Of a stretch of DNA of 30,997 bases, positions 19,226-26,803 are shown one piece after another (position 1 is the first letter of the stretch; every line of letters begins with the position of its first letter). Below the pieces are notes generated by a model. It did not search any database. It was not told where the DNA came from and saw only the letters and a program-made list of their open reading frames with translations. The stretch comes from an uncultured Bacilli bacterium (GTDB lineage: Bacteria > Bacillota_I > Bacilli_A > RF39 > UBA660). The stretch is from the NCBI GenBank assembly GCA_944363805.1, contig CALVVH010000009.1, positions 1 to 30,997 of the forward strand, written 5' to 3'. The translations under genes and the position numbers were made by a program.

Positions 19226-21343
19226 ATGACCGTTAAAGATTATGCTAAAGATGTAAATTTATCAGTTGCAGAAATTTTAAAAAGGTGTGGAGAACTGGGA
19301 ATCAATGTCAAAAATGCCACTGATGAACTTACTGATGATGATATTATCATGTTAGATAATACAATCAATCTAATTAGTACCGATGAAGGTTTGACTTTTG
19401 AAGAAGATGAAGAAATCGATGATAAAGTCGATGAAATACTGACATCTAGTACATTTGATAAAGCTAGAAAAGAAAGTGTTAGTAAACAAAAGTTAAAGAA
19501 AAAAGATTCTAGTAGTAATAAAAATGAGTTTAATATACTAAAAAAAGAAATGTATAAGCATAAAAATAAACTTATGGGTAATGTTGCTGATGAATCCATC
19601 GTTATCTATAAAAATGGTATGACTGTAAGTGACTTAGCTACTGCCCTAAATGTTAGTGGTACTGATATCATCAAAAAGTTAATGCAGTTAGGATTGATGC
19701 TCAATATTAATCAATCGATTGATTTTGAAAATGCCGAAATAGTTGCCCTTGATTATGGTAAAACATTAAAAAGAGAGGAAACTCAAGATGTTGCTAATTT
19801 TGAAGAATATGAAATTATCGATAAACCTGAAGACCTTGTTAAAAGACCACCGATTGTAACTATTATGGGTCATGTCGATCATGGTAAAACTACTTTACTA
19901 GATTATATCAGACACACTCATGTTGTTGATAAAGAATTCGGTGGCATCACCCAACATATTGGGGCTTATCAAACTAAATACAATGATGAATTAATAACAT
20001 TCATCGACACTCCAGGGCATGCTGCATTTACAGAAATGCGGGCTCGGGGTGCCAGTGTAACTGACATTGTTATCATCATTGTAGCTGCTGATGATGGTGT
20101 TAAGCCCCAAACTAAAGAAGCAATTGACCATGCTAAAAGTGCTAATGTGCCAATCATTGTAGCGGTTAATAAAATTGATAAACCAGATGCTAATATTGAT
20201 CGTGTCCTAACCGAAATGAATGAAGCTGGTATTACTCCTGAAGCTTGGGGTGGCGATGTTCCATTTATCAATATTTCTGCCGTTACTGGTGAAGGAATAG
20301 ATTTATTACTTGAAACTATTCTTACTATTGCGGAAGTAAATGAACTTAAAGCTAACCCTAATCGTTATGCTGTCGGCGCTGTAATCGAATCACGTTTAGA
20401 TAAAAACGTTGGAGGAGTTGCTTCCTTCTTAATTCAAAATGGTACTCTTCGTATCGGCGATCCTATCGTCGTTGGTTCTAGCTATGCTAAAGTCCGGACT
20501 ATGAAAAATGACCGTGGTGAATCTATTGTTGAAGCGGGCCCATCGATGCCAGTAGAAATTACTGGTTTAACGGAAAATCCTTCCGCCGGCGACAAATTCA
20601 TGGCTTTTGAAACTGAAACTGAAGCTAAAGAAGTAGCTGAAAAAAGAAAAAATCTTTTAAAACAAAATGAAGGTACACAAAAACGGGTATCTTTAGATGA
20701 TTTATTTGCATCAGTCGATGCTGGTAATAAAGAAATAAGTATCATTTTAAAAGCTGATGTTCGTGGTAGTGAAGAAGCAGTAAAAAATGCTTTAGAAAAA
20801 GTAACTACTAAGGATGTTAAGGTTAAAGTAATTAGAAGTGGTATTGGAGCTATAACGGAATCAGATGTTGTCTTAGCTACTGCTTCCAATGCGATAATTA
20901 TCGGCTTTAACGTTGTTGCTGGTACTAATACTAAAGAATTAGCAAAAGATAAAAATATCGAAATTCGTCTTTATACTATTATTTATAAACTAATTGAAGA
21001 TATCGAGGCGGCAATCAACGGTATGTTAGATCCTGTCTATGAAGAAAAACTATTAGGTAATGCAGAAATTCGTCGTATATTTAAATTCTCTAAAATTGGT
21101 AATATCGCCGGTTCTTACATTACGGATGGTATTGTTAAAAATGGTGCTCTAGCGAGAGTTATTAGAGATGGCATAGTTATTGCCTCTGATGATAAAATTG
21201 CTTCTTTACAAAGAGAAAAAGATACTGTCAAAGAAGTAAAAAAAGGCTATGAATGTGGTATAACTTTAGATAAATTCAATGATTTTAAAGAAGGAGATAT
21301 TATCGAATGCTACGAAATGGTGGAGGTACCTCATAATGCCTAG
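19226..21343 (+). CDS. infB: Translation initiation factor IF-2
   Basis: A 705-residue protein. An IF2_N domain at the start (VKDYAKDVNLSVAEILKRCGELG) is followed by a charged linker and a second IF2_N-like unit (MTVSDLATALNVSGTDIIKKLMQLG). The GTPase domain follows: G1 GHVDHGKTT from residue 215, G3 DTPGHAAF, G4 NKID, G5 SAVTGEG. Domains II-IV follow, ending in GDIIECYEMVEV, the typical IF-2 C-terminus that binds fMet-tRNA. IF-2 brings the initiator tRNA to the 30S subunit and drives subunit joining. The length is in the normal range for Bacillota. Its last 8 bases overlap rbfA. Confidence 0.98.
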   Translation: MTVKDYAKDVNLSVAEILKRCGELGINVKNATDELTDDDIIMLDNTINLISTDEGLTFEEDEEIDDKVDEILTSSTFDKARKESVSKQKLKKKDSSSNKNEFNILKKEMYKHKNKLMGNVADESIVIYKNGMTVSDLATALNVSGTDIIKKLMQLGLMLNINQSIDFENAEIVALDYGKTLKREETQDVANFEEYEIIDKPEDLVKRPPIVTIMGHVDHGKTTLLDYIRHTHVVDKEFGGITQHIGAYQTKYNDELITFIDTPGHAAFTEMRARGASVTDIVIIIVAADDGVKPQTKEAIDHAKSANVPIIVAVNKIDKPDANIDRVLTEMNEAGITPEAWGGDVPFINISAVTGEGIDLLLETILTIAEVNELKANPNRYAVGAVIESRLDKNVGGVASFLIQNGTLRIGDPIVVGSSYAKVRTMKNDRGESIVEAGPSMPVEITGLTENPSAGDKFMAFETETEAKEVAEKRKNLLKQNEGTQKRVSLDDLFASVDAGNKEISIILKADVRGSEEAVKNALEKVTTKDVKVKVIRSGIGAITESDVVLATASNAIIIGFNVVAGTNTKELAKDKNIEIRLYTIIYKLIEDIEAAINGMLDPVYEEKLLGNAEIRRIFKFSKIGNIAGSYITDGIVKNGALARVIRDGIVIASDDKIASLQREKDTVKEVKKGYECGITLDKFNDFKEGDIIECYEMVEVPHNA

Positions 21344-21668
21344 TCACAAAATAGAACGTATTGCTAGTGATATATCTCGTAACATTAGTGATATCCTTGC
21401 TAATGAAGCCAGTGACTCTTTGCTTAAAACAGTAACTGTTACTGGGTGTCATGTTACTAACGATTTAAGTTTTTGTAAAGTTTATTTTACTTCTTTATCT
21501 AATTTAGATAAAAAAACATTAGAAAAAGAATTAAATGAAGCATCCCCATACATTCGTGGGGAAGTCAGCAAACGAGTAAACATTCGTCATACTCCTGAAA
21601 TAAAATTTATCTACGATGAATCTATAGAATATGGTAAAAAAATAGATGATATAATTAATTCATTATAA
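21336..21668 (+). CDS. rbfA: Ribosome-binding factor A
   Basis: A 110-residue KH-like protein starting at the ATG at 21336, which has TGGAGG upstream; a longer in-frame reading from 21279 lies inside infB and is rejected. Motifs: SHKIERIASDISRNISDIL, then VTVTGCHVTNDLSFCKVYFTSL, and the C-terminal half LNEASPYIRGEVSKRVNIRHTPEIKFIYDESIEYG (split here for reading), all family hallmarks. RbfA binds the 30S subunit during 16S rRNA 5'-end maturation and cold adaptation. The start overlaps infB by 8 bases, implying translational coupling. Confidence 0.96.
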   Translation: MPSHKIERIASDISRNISDILANEASDSLLKTVTVTGCHVTNDLSFCKVYFTSLSNLDKKTLEKELNEASPYIRGEVSKRVNIRHTPEIKFIYDESIEYGKKIDDIINSL

Positions 21669-21691
21669 GTTAACAAAAGGAGAAAAAAACA

Positions 21692-22303
21692 ATGATTGAT
21701 ATTGAAAGGGAAAAATTACCAAAAGAATATGAAAGGGTAGTTTTAGAAGAATACTATAATTTATTTAGAGATATGTATGGAGCTAGTAATCCTATCCTTC
21801 GTGGTCGCAAGACATTTTCTACTGATAGAAGTAAACTTACTGAAAAAGATTTAGCAGATCCGATTTTAACTTCATCGATTGGAACTTTAGAATCGGTGGC
21901 TCGTAATGATAATATAGAATTTGTTTTATATAAAGAAGATGATGGCCGTATATCTGCTATTGCTAGAATTAGAGTTAACGAAGGCAAAGAAATTCATATT
22001 GCTGAAGTACTATTCTTAGAATATCAAGATGATGAAGAAAAGAGAAAAATTATTAATTCGCTAGTTGCTACTATATCTGAATATGCTTTAAATTTAGATT
22101 GTCCGGAACTTTATTATGAGATTCCTAAAAATGATTCATTATCTATTTCAACAGTTATCGAAGATGGCTTTGGTAGAATAATTGAATCTGAAAAAATCAC
22201 TTCTGTATATAGAACTTTTGTCTTCTATAAAACTTTAATGCCTGAAAGAAGAAAGTCAAATGAATGGACTCGTAGTCGTCAACAAAGAAGCAGGCAAAAC
22301 TAG
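21692..22303 (+). CDS. Uncharacterised protein, GNAT-like fold likely
   Basis: A 203-residue protein with AAAAGGAG upstream. The middle resembles an acetyltransferase fold: a strand pair (IEFVLYKEDDGRISAIARIRV), then KEIHIAEVLFLEYQDDEEKRKIINSLVATISEYALNLDC (split here for reading), where GNAT proteins have the acetyl-CoA strand and helix, then NDSLSISTVIEDGFGRI, like the N..a...yeklGF segment. The classic acetyl-CoA loop (Q/RxxGxG/A) is not clear, so activity is uncertain. The C-terminus is highly basic (PERRKSNEWTRSRQQRSRQ). It overlaps truB by 44 bases and lies inside the translation operon, so it is co-expressed with ribosome maturation factors; a link to RNA or ribosome is only suggested by position. 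Confidence 0.6.
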   Translation: MIDIEREKLPKEYERVVLEEYYNLFRDMYGASNPILRGRKTFSTDRSKLTEKDLADPILTSSIGTLESVARNDNIEFVLYKEDDGRISAIARIRVNEGKEIHIAEVLFLEYQDDEEKRKIINSLVATISEYALNLDCPELYYEIPKNDSLSISTVIEDGFGRIIESEKITSVYRTFVFYKTLMPERRKSNEWTRSRQQRSRQN

Positions 22304-23099
22304 TAGGGATGTGGTTAATGAACTTAACCACATCTTTTCTACTAAAAAAATAGGGCATACTGGCACTCTTGACCCAATCGCCACTGGTGTCCTCGTTTGT
22401 CTTATTGGTAAGTATACAAAACTAGTAGATTTAATTACCTCATATGATAAAGAATATATCGCAACCATTAAACTAGGAGTAAAAACTGACACTGGTGATA
22501 TTACTGGCCATATTCTAGCAGAAAATAATCCTGCAGTAACTTTATCGGAAGTAGAAGAAGTGCTATCAAAATTTCCCAAAACTTACGACCAAGAAGTCCC
22601 AATTTACTCAGCAGTAAAAATCCAAGGAAAAAAACTATACGAATATGCCAGAGAAAACATAGATGTTTCTCTTCCTAAAAGAAAAGTTAACATATATCAC
22701 TTAGAATTAATTTCTTTTAAAGATAATCTAATTACTTTTAAAGCCCAAGTATCCAAAGGTACTTACATCCGTTCTCTAATTCAAGATATATGTACTAAAC
22801 TCCATACTATTGGTACTATGAGTAGTTTAATCCGTACTAAACAAGGTAAATTTGATATAAAAGATTCTTATACTCTAAATGATATTAAAAATAATAATTA
22901 TAAATTATTAGACCTTCAAGACTTCCTAGAATATCCTATAATTTCCCTACCAGATACTTTAATAAAAAAAGTATCCAATGGGGGAGTAATACCTAATACA
23001 TTTAATATTCAAGATAAAGTAATATTTACCTATCAAGACTCATATATAGCTATATATGAAGTAAAAGAAAAAGAATTAAAGCCCTACATAATGCTTTAA
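22260..23099 (+). CDS. truB: tRNA pseudouridine(55) synthase TruB
   Basis: A 279-residue protein. The N-terminal motif NGLVVVNKEAGKTSRDVVN, the catalytic motif GHTGTLDPIATGVL with the nucleophilic aspartate, and the later motifs YDQEVPIYSAVKIQGKKLYEYAR and VSKGTYIRSLIQDI are all in family order. It isomerises U55 in the T loop of most tRNAs. The start overlaps the preceding gene by 44 bases, with only a modest GAAAGAAGAAAG ribosome site. The stop codon lies inside the right arm of a long perfect hairpin that ends the operon. Confidence 0.96.
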   Translation: MNGLVVVNKEAGKTSRDVVNELNHIFSTKKIGHTGTLDPIATGVLVCLIGKYTKLVDLITSYDKEYIATIKLGVKTDTGDITGHILAENNPAVTLSEVEEVLSKFPKTYDQEVPIYSAVKIQGKKLYEYARENIDVSLPKRKVNIYHLELISFKDNLITFKAQVSKGTYIRSLIQDICTKLHTIGTMSSLIRTKQGKFDIKDSYTLNDIKNNNYKLLDLQDFLEYPIISLPDTLIKKVSNGGVIPNTFNIQDKVIFTYQDSYIAIYEVKEKELKPYIML

Positions 23100-23110
23100 T
23101 TCTTTTTCTT
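23065..23110 (+). terminator. Long perfect hairpin terminating the nusA-truB operon
   Basis: The 18-bp perfect stem AAGAAAAAGAATTAAAGC / GCTTTAATTCTTTTTCTT (23065-23082 and 23093-23110) has a 10-base loop. The left arm is inside truB and the right arm holds its stop codon. Both arms give pyrimidine-rich tails on their outer side, so it could act in both directions. Confidence 0.7.
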
Positions 23111-23152
23111 ATTGATAAATTATTCAAAATGTAGCGATAATGTGTCCAAGTT

Positions 23153-23179
23153 AATTTGGGGCTCACTGAGCCACAAATT
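23153..23179. other. Stable hairpin in the truB-YhcG gap
   Basis: AATTTG then GGCTC, loop ACT, GAGCC then CAAATT, with one mismatched pair (G/A) between the two stem parts. There is no T run on either side, so it is not a standard terminator. The rest of 23111-23208 holds nothing that I can support. Confidence 0.4.
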
Positions 23180-23208
23180 TGAAAAGTATTATAAAAGGTC
23201 GCACTCTT

Positions 23209-24046
23209 CTAATTTAAGTCAACATATAAGTTGTTACGTAAATATCCAATAACGAATTGATTATTTCTCTTTGCTATTAATATTCCAATCGTTTTATTGT
23301 TATTTTCTTCTTTTAAATTGCTTTCAATATAATTAACATAGAAATCTAATTGACCAATGTCCTGAGGTTTGAGTTCACGAGTTTTAACTTCAACAACAAC
23401 ATAAGCATTTAGTTTTATATTAAAAAGCAAAACCAGTCCCCAGTTCTAAAAATTTATTTTCTAGTAACGAAATAATATATTTATGGATTGTAGCTTCACT
23501 AATATCATCAATATTGTTATTAACTTTTAAAATAATTGGATCTTTTATCATATCTTCAATTGATAAAGTAGTATTAGTATCACTAATTATTTCAATATGC
23601 TCTTTATTGGCATATGATAATCTATCAAATGATTTATTTTTTATTTCACGTTTTAAGTCACGAACAGATAAATTATTTAATATTACTTGATTAATATAAT
23701 AATTTCGTTCATTAATATTTTTTATTGGTAGTAAGTATACATAGTGAGACCAACTCAATTGTGTCAACACTGTTGACACTTTTGAAAACTGCAAATAAAA
23801 ATTCCTTGCTCTATTAAGAGTTCTAAAACCATAACTTTTGCCATATTTCTCGCTTAACTTAATCCCCCAATCCTTTATTAATCCATCCCCATACTTAGCT
23901 CTTTTAGCACCACCTTGTGCTTCAACAATAAGTCTACCAATGTTCCAATATGTATATAGTGTTTCACTATTATCTTGTAAAGTACGTACTCCTTTATTAA
24001 TTTCATTATGTCTAATTAAATTTTCAACTTCTTTATAATAATTCAT
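23209..24046 (-). pseudogene. Broken YhcG/DUF1016 family PD-(D/E)XK nuclease gene
   Basis: The minus-strand gene starts at 24046 (GGAGG just upstream). The N-terminal DUF1016 domain is intact (TLYTYWNIGRLIVEAQGGAKRAKYG with a small split, LSEKYGKSYGFRTLNRARNFY, SWSHYVYLLPIKN). At 23420-23430 the frame ends after ENKFLELGTGFAF, and the C-terminal nuclease half resumes in another frame (LFNIKLNAYVVVEVKTRELKPQDIGQLDFY). Compared with the family layout, about 20 residues between GFAF and the LLFFN-type segment are missing, including the catalytic aspartate strand, while the ExK motif (EVKT) remains. So a small deletion with a frameshift has removed the active site. YhcG-type proteins occur in defence or mobile islands; this copy appears dead as a nuclease. 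Confidence 0.8.
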
Positions 24047-24122
24047 TGTCCAAAACCTCCGTTTGAAAATATACTCTAACATAAACAAATCGAAAACTTT
24101 GTCGAATTAATGTAATTTTAGC

Positions 24123-24152
24123 AAAAAAAAATAAAGTTTCACATAAAACTTT
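24123..24152 (-). terminator. Rho-independent terminator of the XRE gene (minus strand)
   Basis: On the minus strand: stem AAAGTTT / AAACTTT with a 6-base loop, then a run of T (the A run at 24123-24131 on the plus strand). It lies 10 bases past the XRE stop. Confidence 0.7.
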
Positions 24153-24161
24153 AAATTTTAT

Positions 24162-24404
24162 TTATACACCAATTTCTTCTTTATCAACAACTGATTTAGG
24201 ATAAGGCTTTCTAACATCGGTTCTATAAAGTATATAATCGATACTAGTTCCATAAAAATTAGCTAATTTTGTTAACATATCTTCTGTAAGTATAGTTTGA
24301 TTAGTTTCATAATAACTATAATTTCTTTGGGATATTCCTAGTTCTTTTGCTATTTCTTTTTGTATTAAATCTCTGTCTTCTCTAAGTTCTCTTAATCTAT
24401 TCAT
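24162..24404 (-). CDS. Small XRE/Cro-CI family transcriptional regulator
   Basis: An 80-residue protein on the minus strand. The helix-turn-helix covers most of it: RLRELREDRDLIQKEIAKEL, GISQRNYSYYETNQTILTED, LTKLANFYGTSIDYILYRTD, the standard XRE pattern. The C-terminal tail is short with no peptidase or ligand domain. It is divergent from DGR target 1. The 146-base shared intergenic region holds palindromes of TAGACAA/TTGTCTA type, one directly next to this gene's own TATAAT-like -10 box (24423-24428, read on the minus strand). It is probably an autoregulated repressor of the target 1/DGR transcript; this is inferred from position. Confidence 0.85.
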   Translation of the reverse strand: MNRLRELREDRDLIQKEIAKELGISQRNYSYYETNQTILTEDMLTKLANFYGTSIDYILYRTDVRKPYPKSVVDKEEIGV

Positions 24405-24430
24405 TGCTTCATCTAATTAAAATTATATCG

Positions 24431-24472
24431 TAGACAAATATTGTCTATTGATTTTTAGATAGAATTTGTCTA
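24431..24472. promoter_or_regulatory. Tandem operator-like palindromes between XRE and target 1
   Basis: Operator 1 (24431-24447) has perfect 7-bp arms TAGACAA and TTGTCTA separated by ATA. Operator 2 (24456-24472) has arms TAGATAG and TTGTCTA separated by AAT, with 5 of 7 matches in the left arm. Their centres are 25 bp apart. A further left half-site (TAGACAG at 24488-24494) sits just before the target 1 -35 box. They are likely binding sites of the adjacent XRE protein. Confidence 0.6.
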
Positions 24473-24497
24473 TAATTATTATAGTAGTAGACAGTAT

Positions 24498-24525
24498 TTG
24501 ACAGGTTTCTCACAATTTTTATTAT
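24498..24525 (+). promoter_or_regulatory. Sigma-A type promoter of target 1 / DGR
   Basis: A perfect TTGACA at 24498-24503 and TATTAT at 24520-24525 (16-base spacing; ATTATA with 17 is an alternative). AAAGGAG and the ATG at 24551 follow. The -35 box overlaps a TAGACAG...TTGACAG operator-like element. Confidence 0.6.
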
Positions 24526-24550
24526 ATACTACAAATAAAAGGAGCATATT

Positions 24551-25915
24551 ATGAGAAAGAAAAAAGTAGTAATTACATTATCTATAGTAGGTATATTTAT
24601 ATTATCTTTTATAATATATAACTATATAAATACTGATGGAGTAATAATAGCCAGTAGTAAAAGTAAAGAATATATAAATGATAGGACATTTTCACTGATG
24701 CTTGAAACATCAGCAGGATCTGGTGAATATCAAGTATCAAATGACACTTCATGGCCGGGCTCCGGTTATATGTATAACGAAACATTATCTAGTTGTGAAA
24801 ATGGTAGTACCCTTATCTGGAATGAAGAAACTAGGTCAGTATCTCTAAAGGCAAATATTTCGGATAAATGCTACCTATACTTTGATATAGTACCACCAGA
24901 TGTAACACTTGCAACTAACAATACTGATAACGCTTATAACCCAAGTACACCAGCAACACTAAGCTGTAATGGAGCAACATCAAGTTATAATCAAAAATAT
25001 AATAGAGTACAAATATCACAGATTAATAATCAGTATACAAGTTGTACATTAACATATCAAGCTCCAAGTAGCAAGAATTATTTAAACAATTACATTATAG
25101 GCTTATCGGGCACAACCCAAGGCACAGGGCAAGTGGTGAATGAAAATGGATATAGATATGAAGGAAAGAATCCAAATAATTATGTATGGTTTAATAATGA
25201 GTTGTGGAGAATAATTGGCGTATTTGATGAAAATTCCCATGGAGTATCAGGGCAAAATCTAGTCAAAATAATCAGAAATGATTCTATCGGAGGACTCGCT
25301 TGGCATAAATCAAATACAAATGATTGGACCGTAGCAAGTTTGATGAATTTGTTAAATGGAGCATACTACAATGCCGAAAATGGCACCGGAGGAGAATATT
25401 GTTATGGATATTCAACAACAGTTTCTGCTAATTGTGATTATACAGAAATAGGAATAAATAACACATATCGCAGCATGATAGAAAATGTGACATGGTATCT
25501 CGGCGGATATTCAAGCACAAGCGCAACAGCCGAAGCCTTTTATGGATATGAAAGAGGAACAACAGTATATAGTGGAAGACCAACAAGTACAACCGGATAT
25601 ATAGGATTAATGTATCCAAGTGATTATGGATATAGTGTGCTTTCTAGTTCTTGTGCCAGAACGACAAATTTAGGTTCATATAATAATGCAACATGCGCCG
25701 GACAAAGTTGGTTATATGGCCAAGGATATGAATGGACGATAACTCCGAATTCGTCGTATAGTTACGTTGCGGTCTACTTGAGCTGCAGCGGCAACTTGAG
25801 CATCAGCAGCGCGGACAACGGGTATGCCGCTAGACCAGTCTTATATCTAGACTCTTCTGTGTATGTAATCGATGGAACAGGAACACAAAGCGATCCATAT
25901 ATTATAGGGATGTGA
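24551..25915 (+). CDS. DGR target protein 1, anchored C-type-lectin-like surface protein
   Basis: A 454-residue protein. A hydrophobic anchor lies at about residues 6-26 (VVITLSIVGIFILSFIIYNY). Next is one Cys module (SSCENGSTLIWNEE..SDKCYLYFD) like those in the 13073 surface protein, and a second Cys-containing beta segment. From about residue 175 lies the DGR variable-protein domain: GYRYEGKNPNNYVWFNNELW, RIIGVF, SIGGLAWHKSNTNDWT, IGLMYPSDYGYS, GQSWLYGQGYEW. VR1 covers residues 399-428, ending in GYAARP, and a constant tail (IDGTGTQSDPYIIGM) follows. The product is probably membrane-anchored with the variable lectin-like face outside. It is regulated by the XRE protein if the operators are real. 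A stretch of 258 bases before VR1 is almost identical to target 2. Confidence 0.9.
   Translation: MRKKKVVITLSIVGIFILSFIIYNYINTDGVIIASSKSKEYINDRTFSLMLETSAGSGEYQVSNDTSWPGSGYMYNETLSSCENGSTLIWNEETRSVSLKANISDKCYLYFDIVPPDVTLATNNTDNAYNPSTPATLSCNGATSSYNQKYNRVQISQINNQYTSCTLTYQAPSSKNYLNNYIIGLSGTTQGTGQVVNENGYRYEGKNPNNYVWFNNELWRIIGVFDENSHGVSGQNLVKIIRNDSIGGLAWHKSNTNDWTVASLMNLLNGAYYNAENGTGGEYCYGYSTTVSANCDYTEIGINNTYRSMIENVTWYLGGYSSTSATAEAFYGYERGTTVYSGRPTSTTGYIGLMYPSDYGYSVLSSSCARTTNLGSYNNATCAGQSWLYGQGYEWTITPNSSYSYVAVYLSCSGNLSISSADNGYAARPVLYLDSSVYVIDGTGTQSDPYIIGM
25490..25747 (+). repeat. Near-identical segment shared by target 1 and target 2
   Basis: 25490-25747 equals 29095-29352 (constant offset 3605) with a single difference that I can find (T at 25729, C at 29334). 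The identity ends abruptly where the VR begins and resumes after it. Upstream of 25490 the two genes are clearly less alike. Confidence 0.9.
25745..25834 (+). repeat. Variable repeat VR1 (target 1)
   Basis: 90 bases, 30 codons, aligning in frame with TR 27861-27950. Identical ends are CCGAATTCGTCG at the 5' side and GGGTATGCCGCTAGA at the 3' side. Codons 5, 7, 8, 19, 20 and 24 show seven substitutions at TR adenines plus two C-to-T third-position changes. Codons 9-15 and 21-22 do not align simply with TR. Adenines: 20 here against 25 in TR. Confidence 0.88.
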
Positions 25916-25965
25916 GTAACTTTACCCTCCGTGCTGGCGGACTCCAGCGCGGAGGTGCGAGTTAC
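25916..25965 (+). other. GC-rich hairpin downstream of VR1
   Basis: Inner stem CCTCCGTGCTGG / CCAGCGCGGAGG (25926-25937 and 25944-25955), 12 pairs with one T-G, loop CGGACT. Outer stem GTAACT / AGTTAC (25916-25921 and 25960-25965). It begins directly after the target 1 stop, about 80 bases past VR1. There is no T run, so it is a poor terminator. A hairpin or cruciform after the VR is known to aid retrohoming in the Bordetella phage DGR. Confidence 0.75.
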
Positions 25966-25990
25966 CAACATAAAGAAAGGAAATATAATT

Positions 25991-26450
25991 ATGATATTTA
26001 ATAAATGTAAACTTGACGTAAAGTCGGGGGGGGGAGACTAATGTAAAAAGGATTGACAACAAAACTGTCAATTAAAAAGACTATGTTTTAATTGTAAAAC
26101 AAAATGGAAAATTCTGTTATGTATATGACACAGATGCTTTAATATTTAACTATATATTTGATTATAAAATTATTTCGGGATTAAGATGCGGGTTCCCCAA
26201 TAACTCTTTAGAAAAAGTATTAAATAAATTAGAAGAATTAAAAATTTCTTATCAAGTAAAATATCTTGATAAAATAATTCAAACAAAACAATTTAAAAAT
26301 CTAAACGATTATACAAGAATATCGATACTTGCAAGAAAAACAGCATTATTAAAAAATAGATTGGATATTTTAATGAAAACTATTAAAACTTCCAATAAAG
26401 AAACTTTAGAAAGAGTAATAGAAAGTATTGAAGAATGTTTAAGATTATAA
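25991..26450 (+). pseudogene. Degraded MutS-like (MSL) DGR accessory gene
   Basis: From ATG 25991 (AAAGG 10 bases upstream) the frame runs into a run of nine G (26026-26034) and stops at once. With one G fewer it continues but meets TAA at 26073-26075. Beyond that the same frame is open to 26450 and reads like a MutS domain I: DYVLIVKQNGKFCYVYDTDA, LIFNYIFDYKIISGLRCGFP, NNSLEKVLNKLEELKISYQV. This is the family pattern of a small connector strand, then CGFP, then a helix. MutS-like (MSL) proteins are reported as accessory genes in some DGRs. Two lesions (G-run frameshift plus one nonsense codon) make it a pseudogene in this copy. Its end overlaps the Avd start by 16 bases, so translation coupling was probably the original state. 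Confidence 0.7.
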
Positions 26451-26803
26451 ATAATGAATTTAAATTGTTACACAAATATAAAGAGTTTATTAAAAGTTTG
26501 GATAGTTTAATAGAAAATATACCTCGTAAAGATTATTTTTATAAAGATAAAATAAGAACAGTATCAAATTACATTTTAGAATTAATTCTAAAATGTAATT
26601 ATGAAAGTGATAATTTTAATTTGTTATTTTATAAAAGTAATATTAAAGGAAGTATTGCTTACTTAGATTTTTTGTTAGATAGATTATATGATATGAAGTA
26701 TATCAATGAGAAAAATCTATATAATATAACTACTAAATTAATTGAGGTAAATAAAATGATATCAGGATGGTTAAATAATAAAGATGAAAGTGTGTTTAAG
26801 TGA
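26435..26803 (+). CDS. avd: Avd-like DGR accessory protein (four-helix bundle)
   Basis: A 122-residue, all-helical basic protein: KLLHKYKEFIKSLDSLIENI, FYKDKIRTVSNYILELILKC, KGSIAYLDFLLDRLYDMKYI, LYNITTKLIEVNKMISGWLN. Four long helices and the segment LDFLLDRLYDMKYI..K.LY..T.KLIEV.KMISGW match the Avd/S23-type bundle. In known DGRs Avd forms a positively charged pentamer that binds the RT and the template RNA and is needed for cDNA synthesis. It immediately precedes the RT with a 20-base overlap. No good ribosome site precedes the ATG, so it was probably coupled to the MSL frame upstream; loss of that frame could lower its translation. Confidence 0.8.
   Translation: MFKIINNEFKLLHKYKEFIKSLDSLIENIPRKDYFYKDKIRTVSNYILELILKCNYESDNFNLLFYKSNIKGSIAYLDFLLDRLYDMKYINEKNLYNITTKLIEVNKMISGWLNNKDESVFK

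Noticed and set aside
19240..20889. Minus-strand open frames opposite infB
   Set aside because: They mirror the codon pattern of infB, lack ribosome sites, and encode Ser/Leu-rich sequence with no family pattern.
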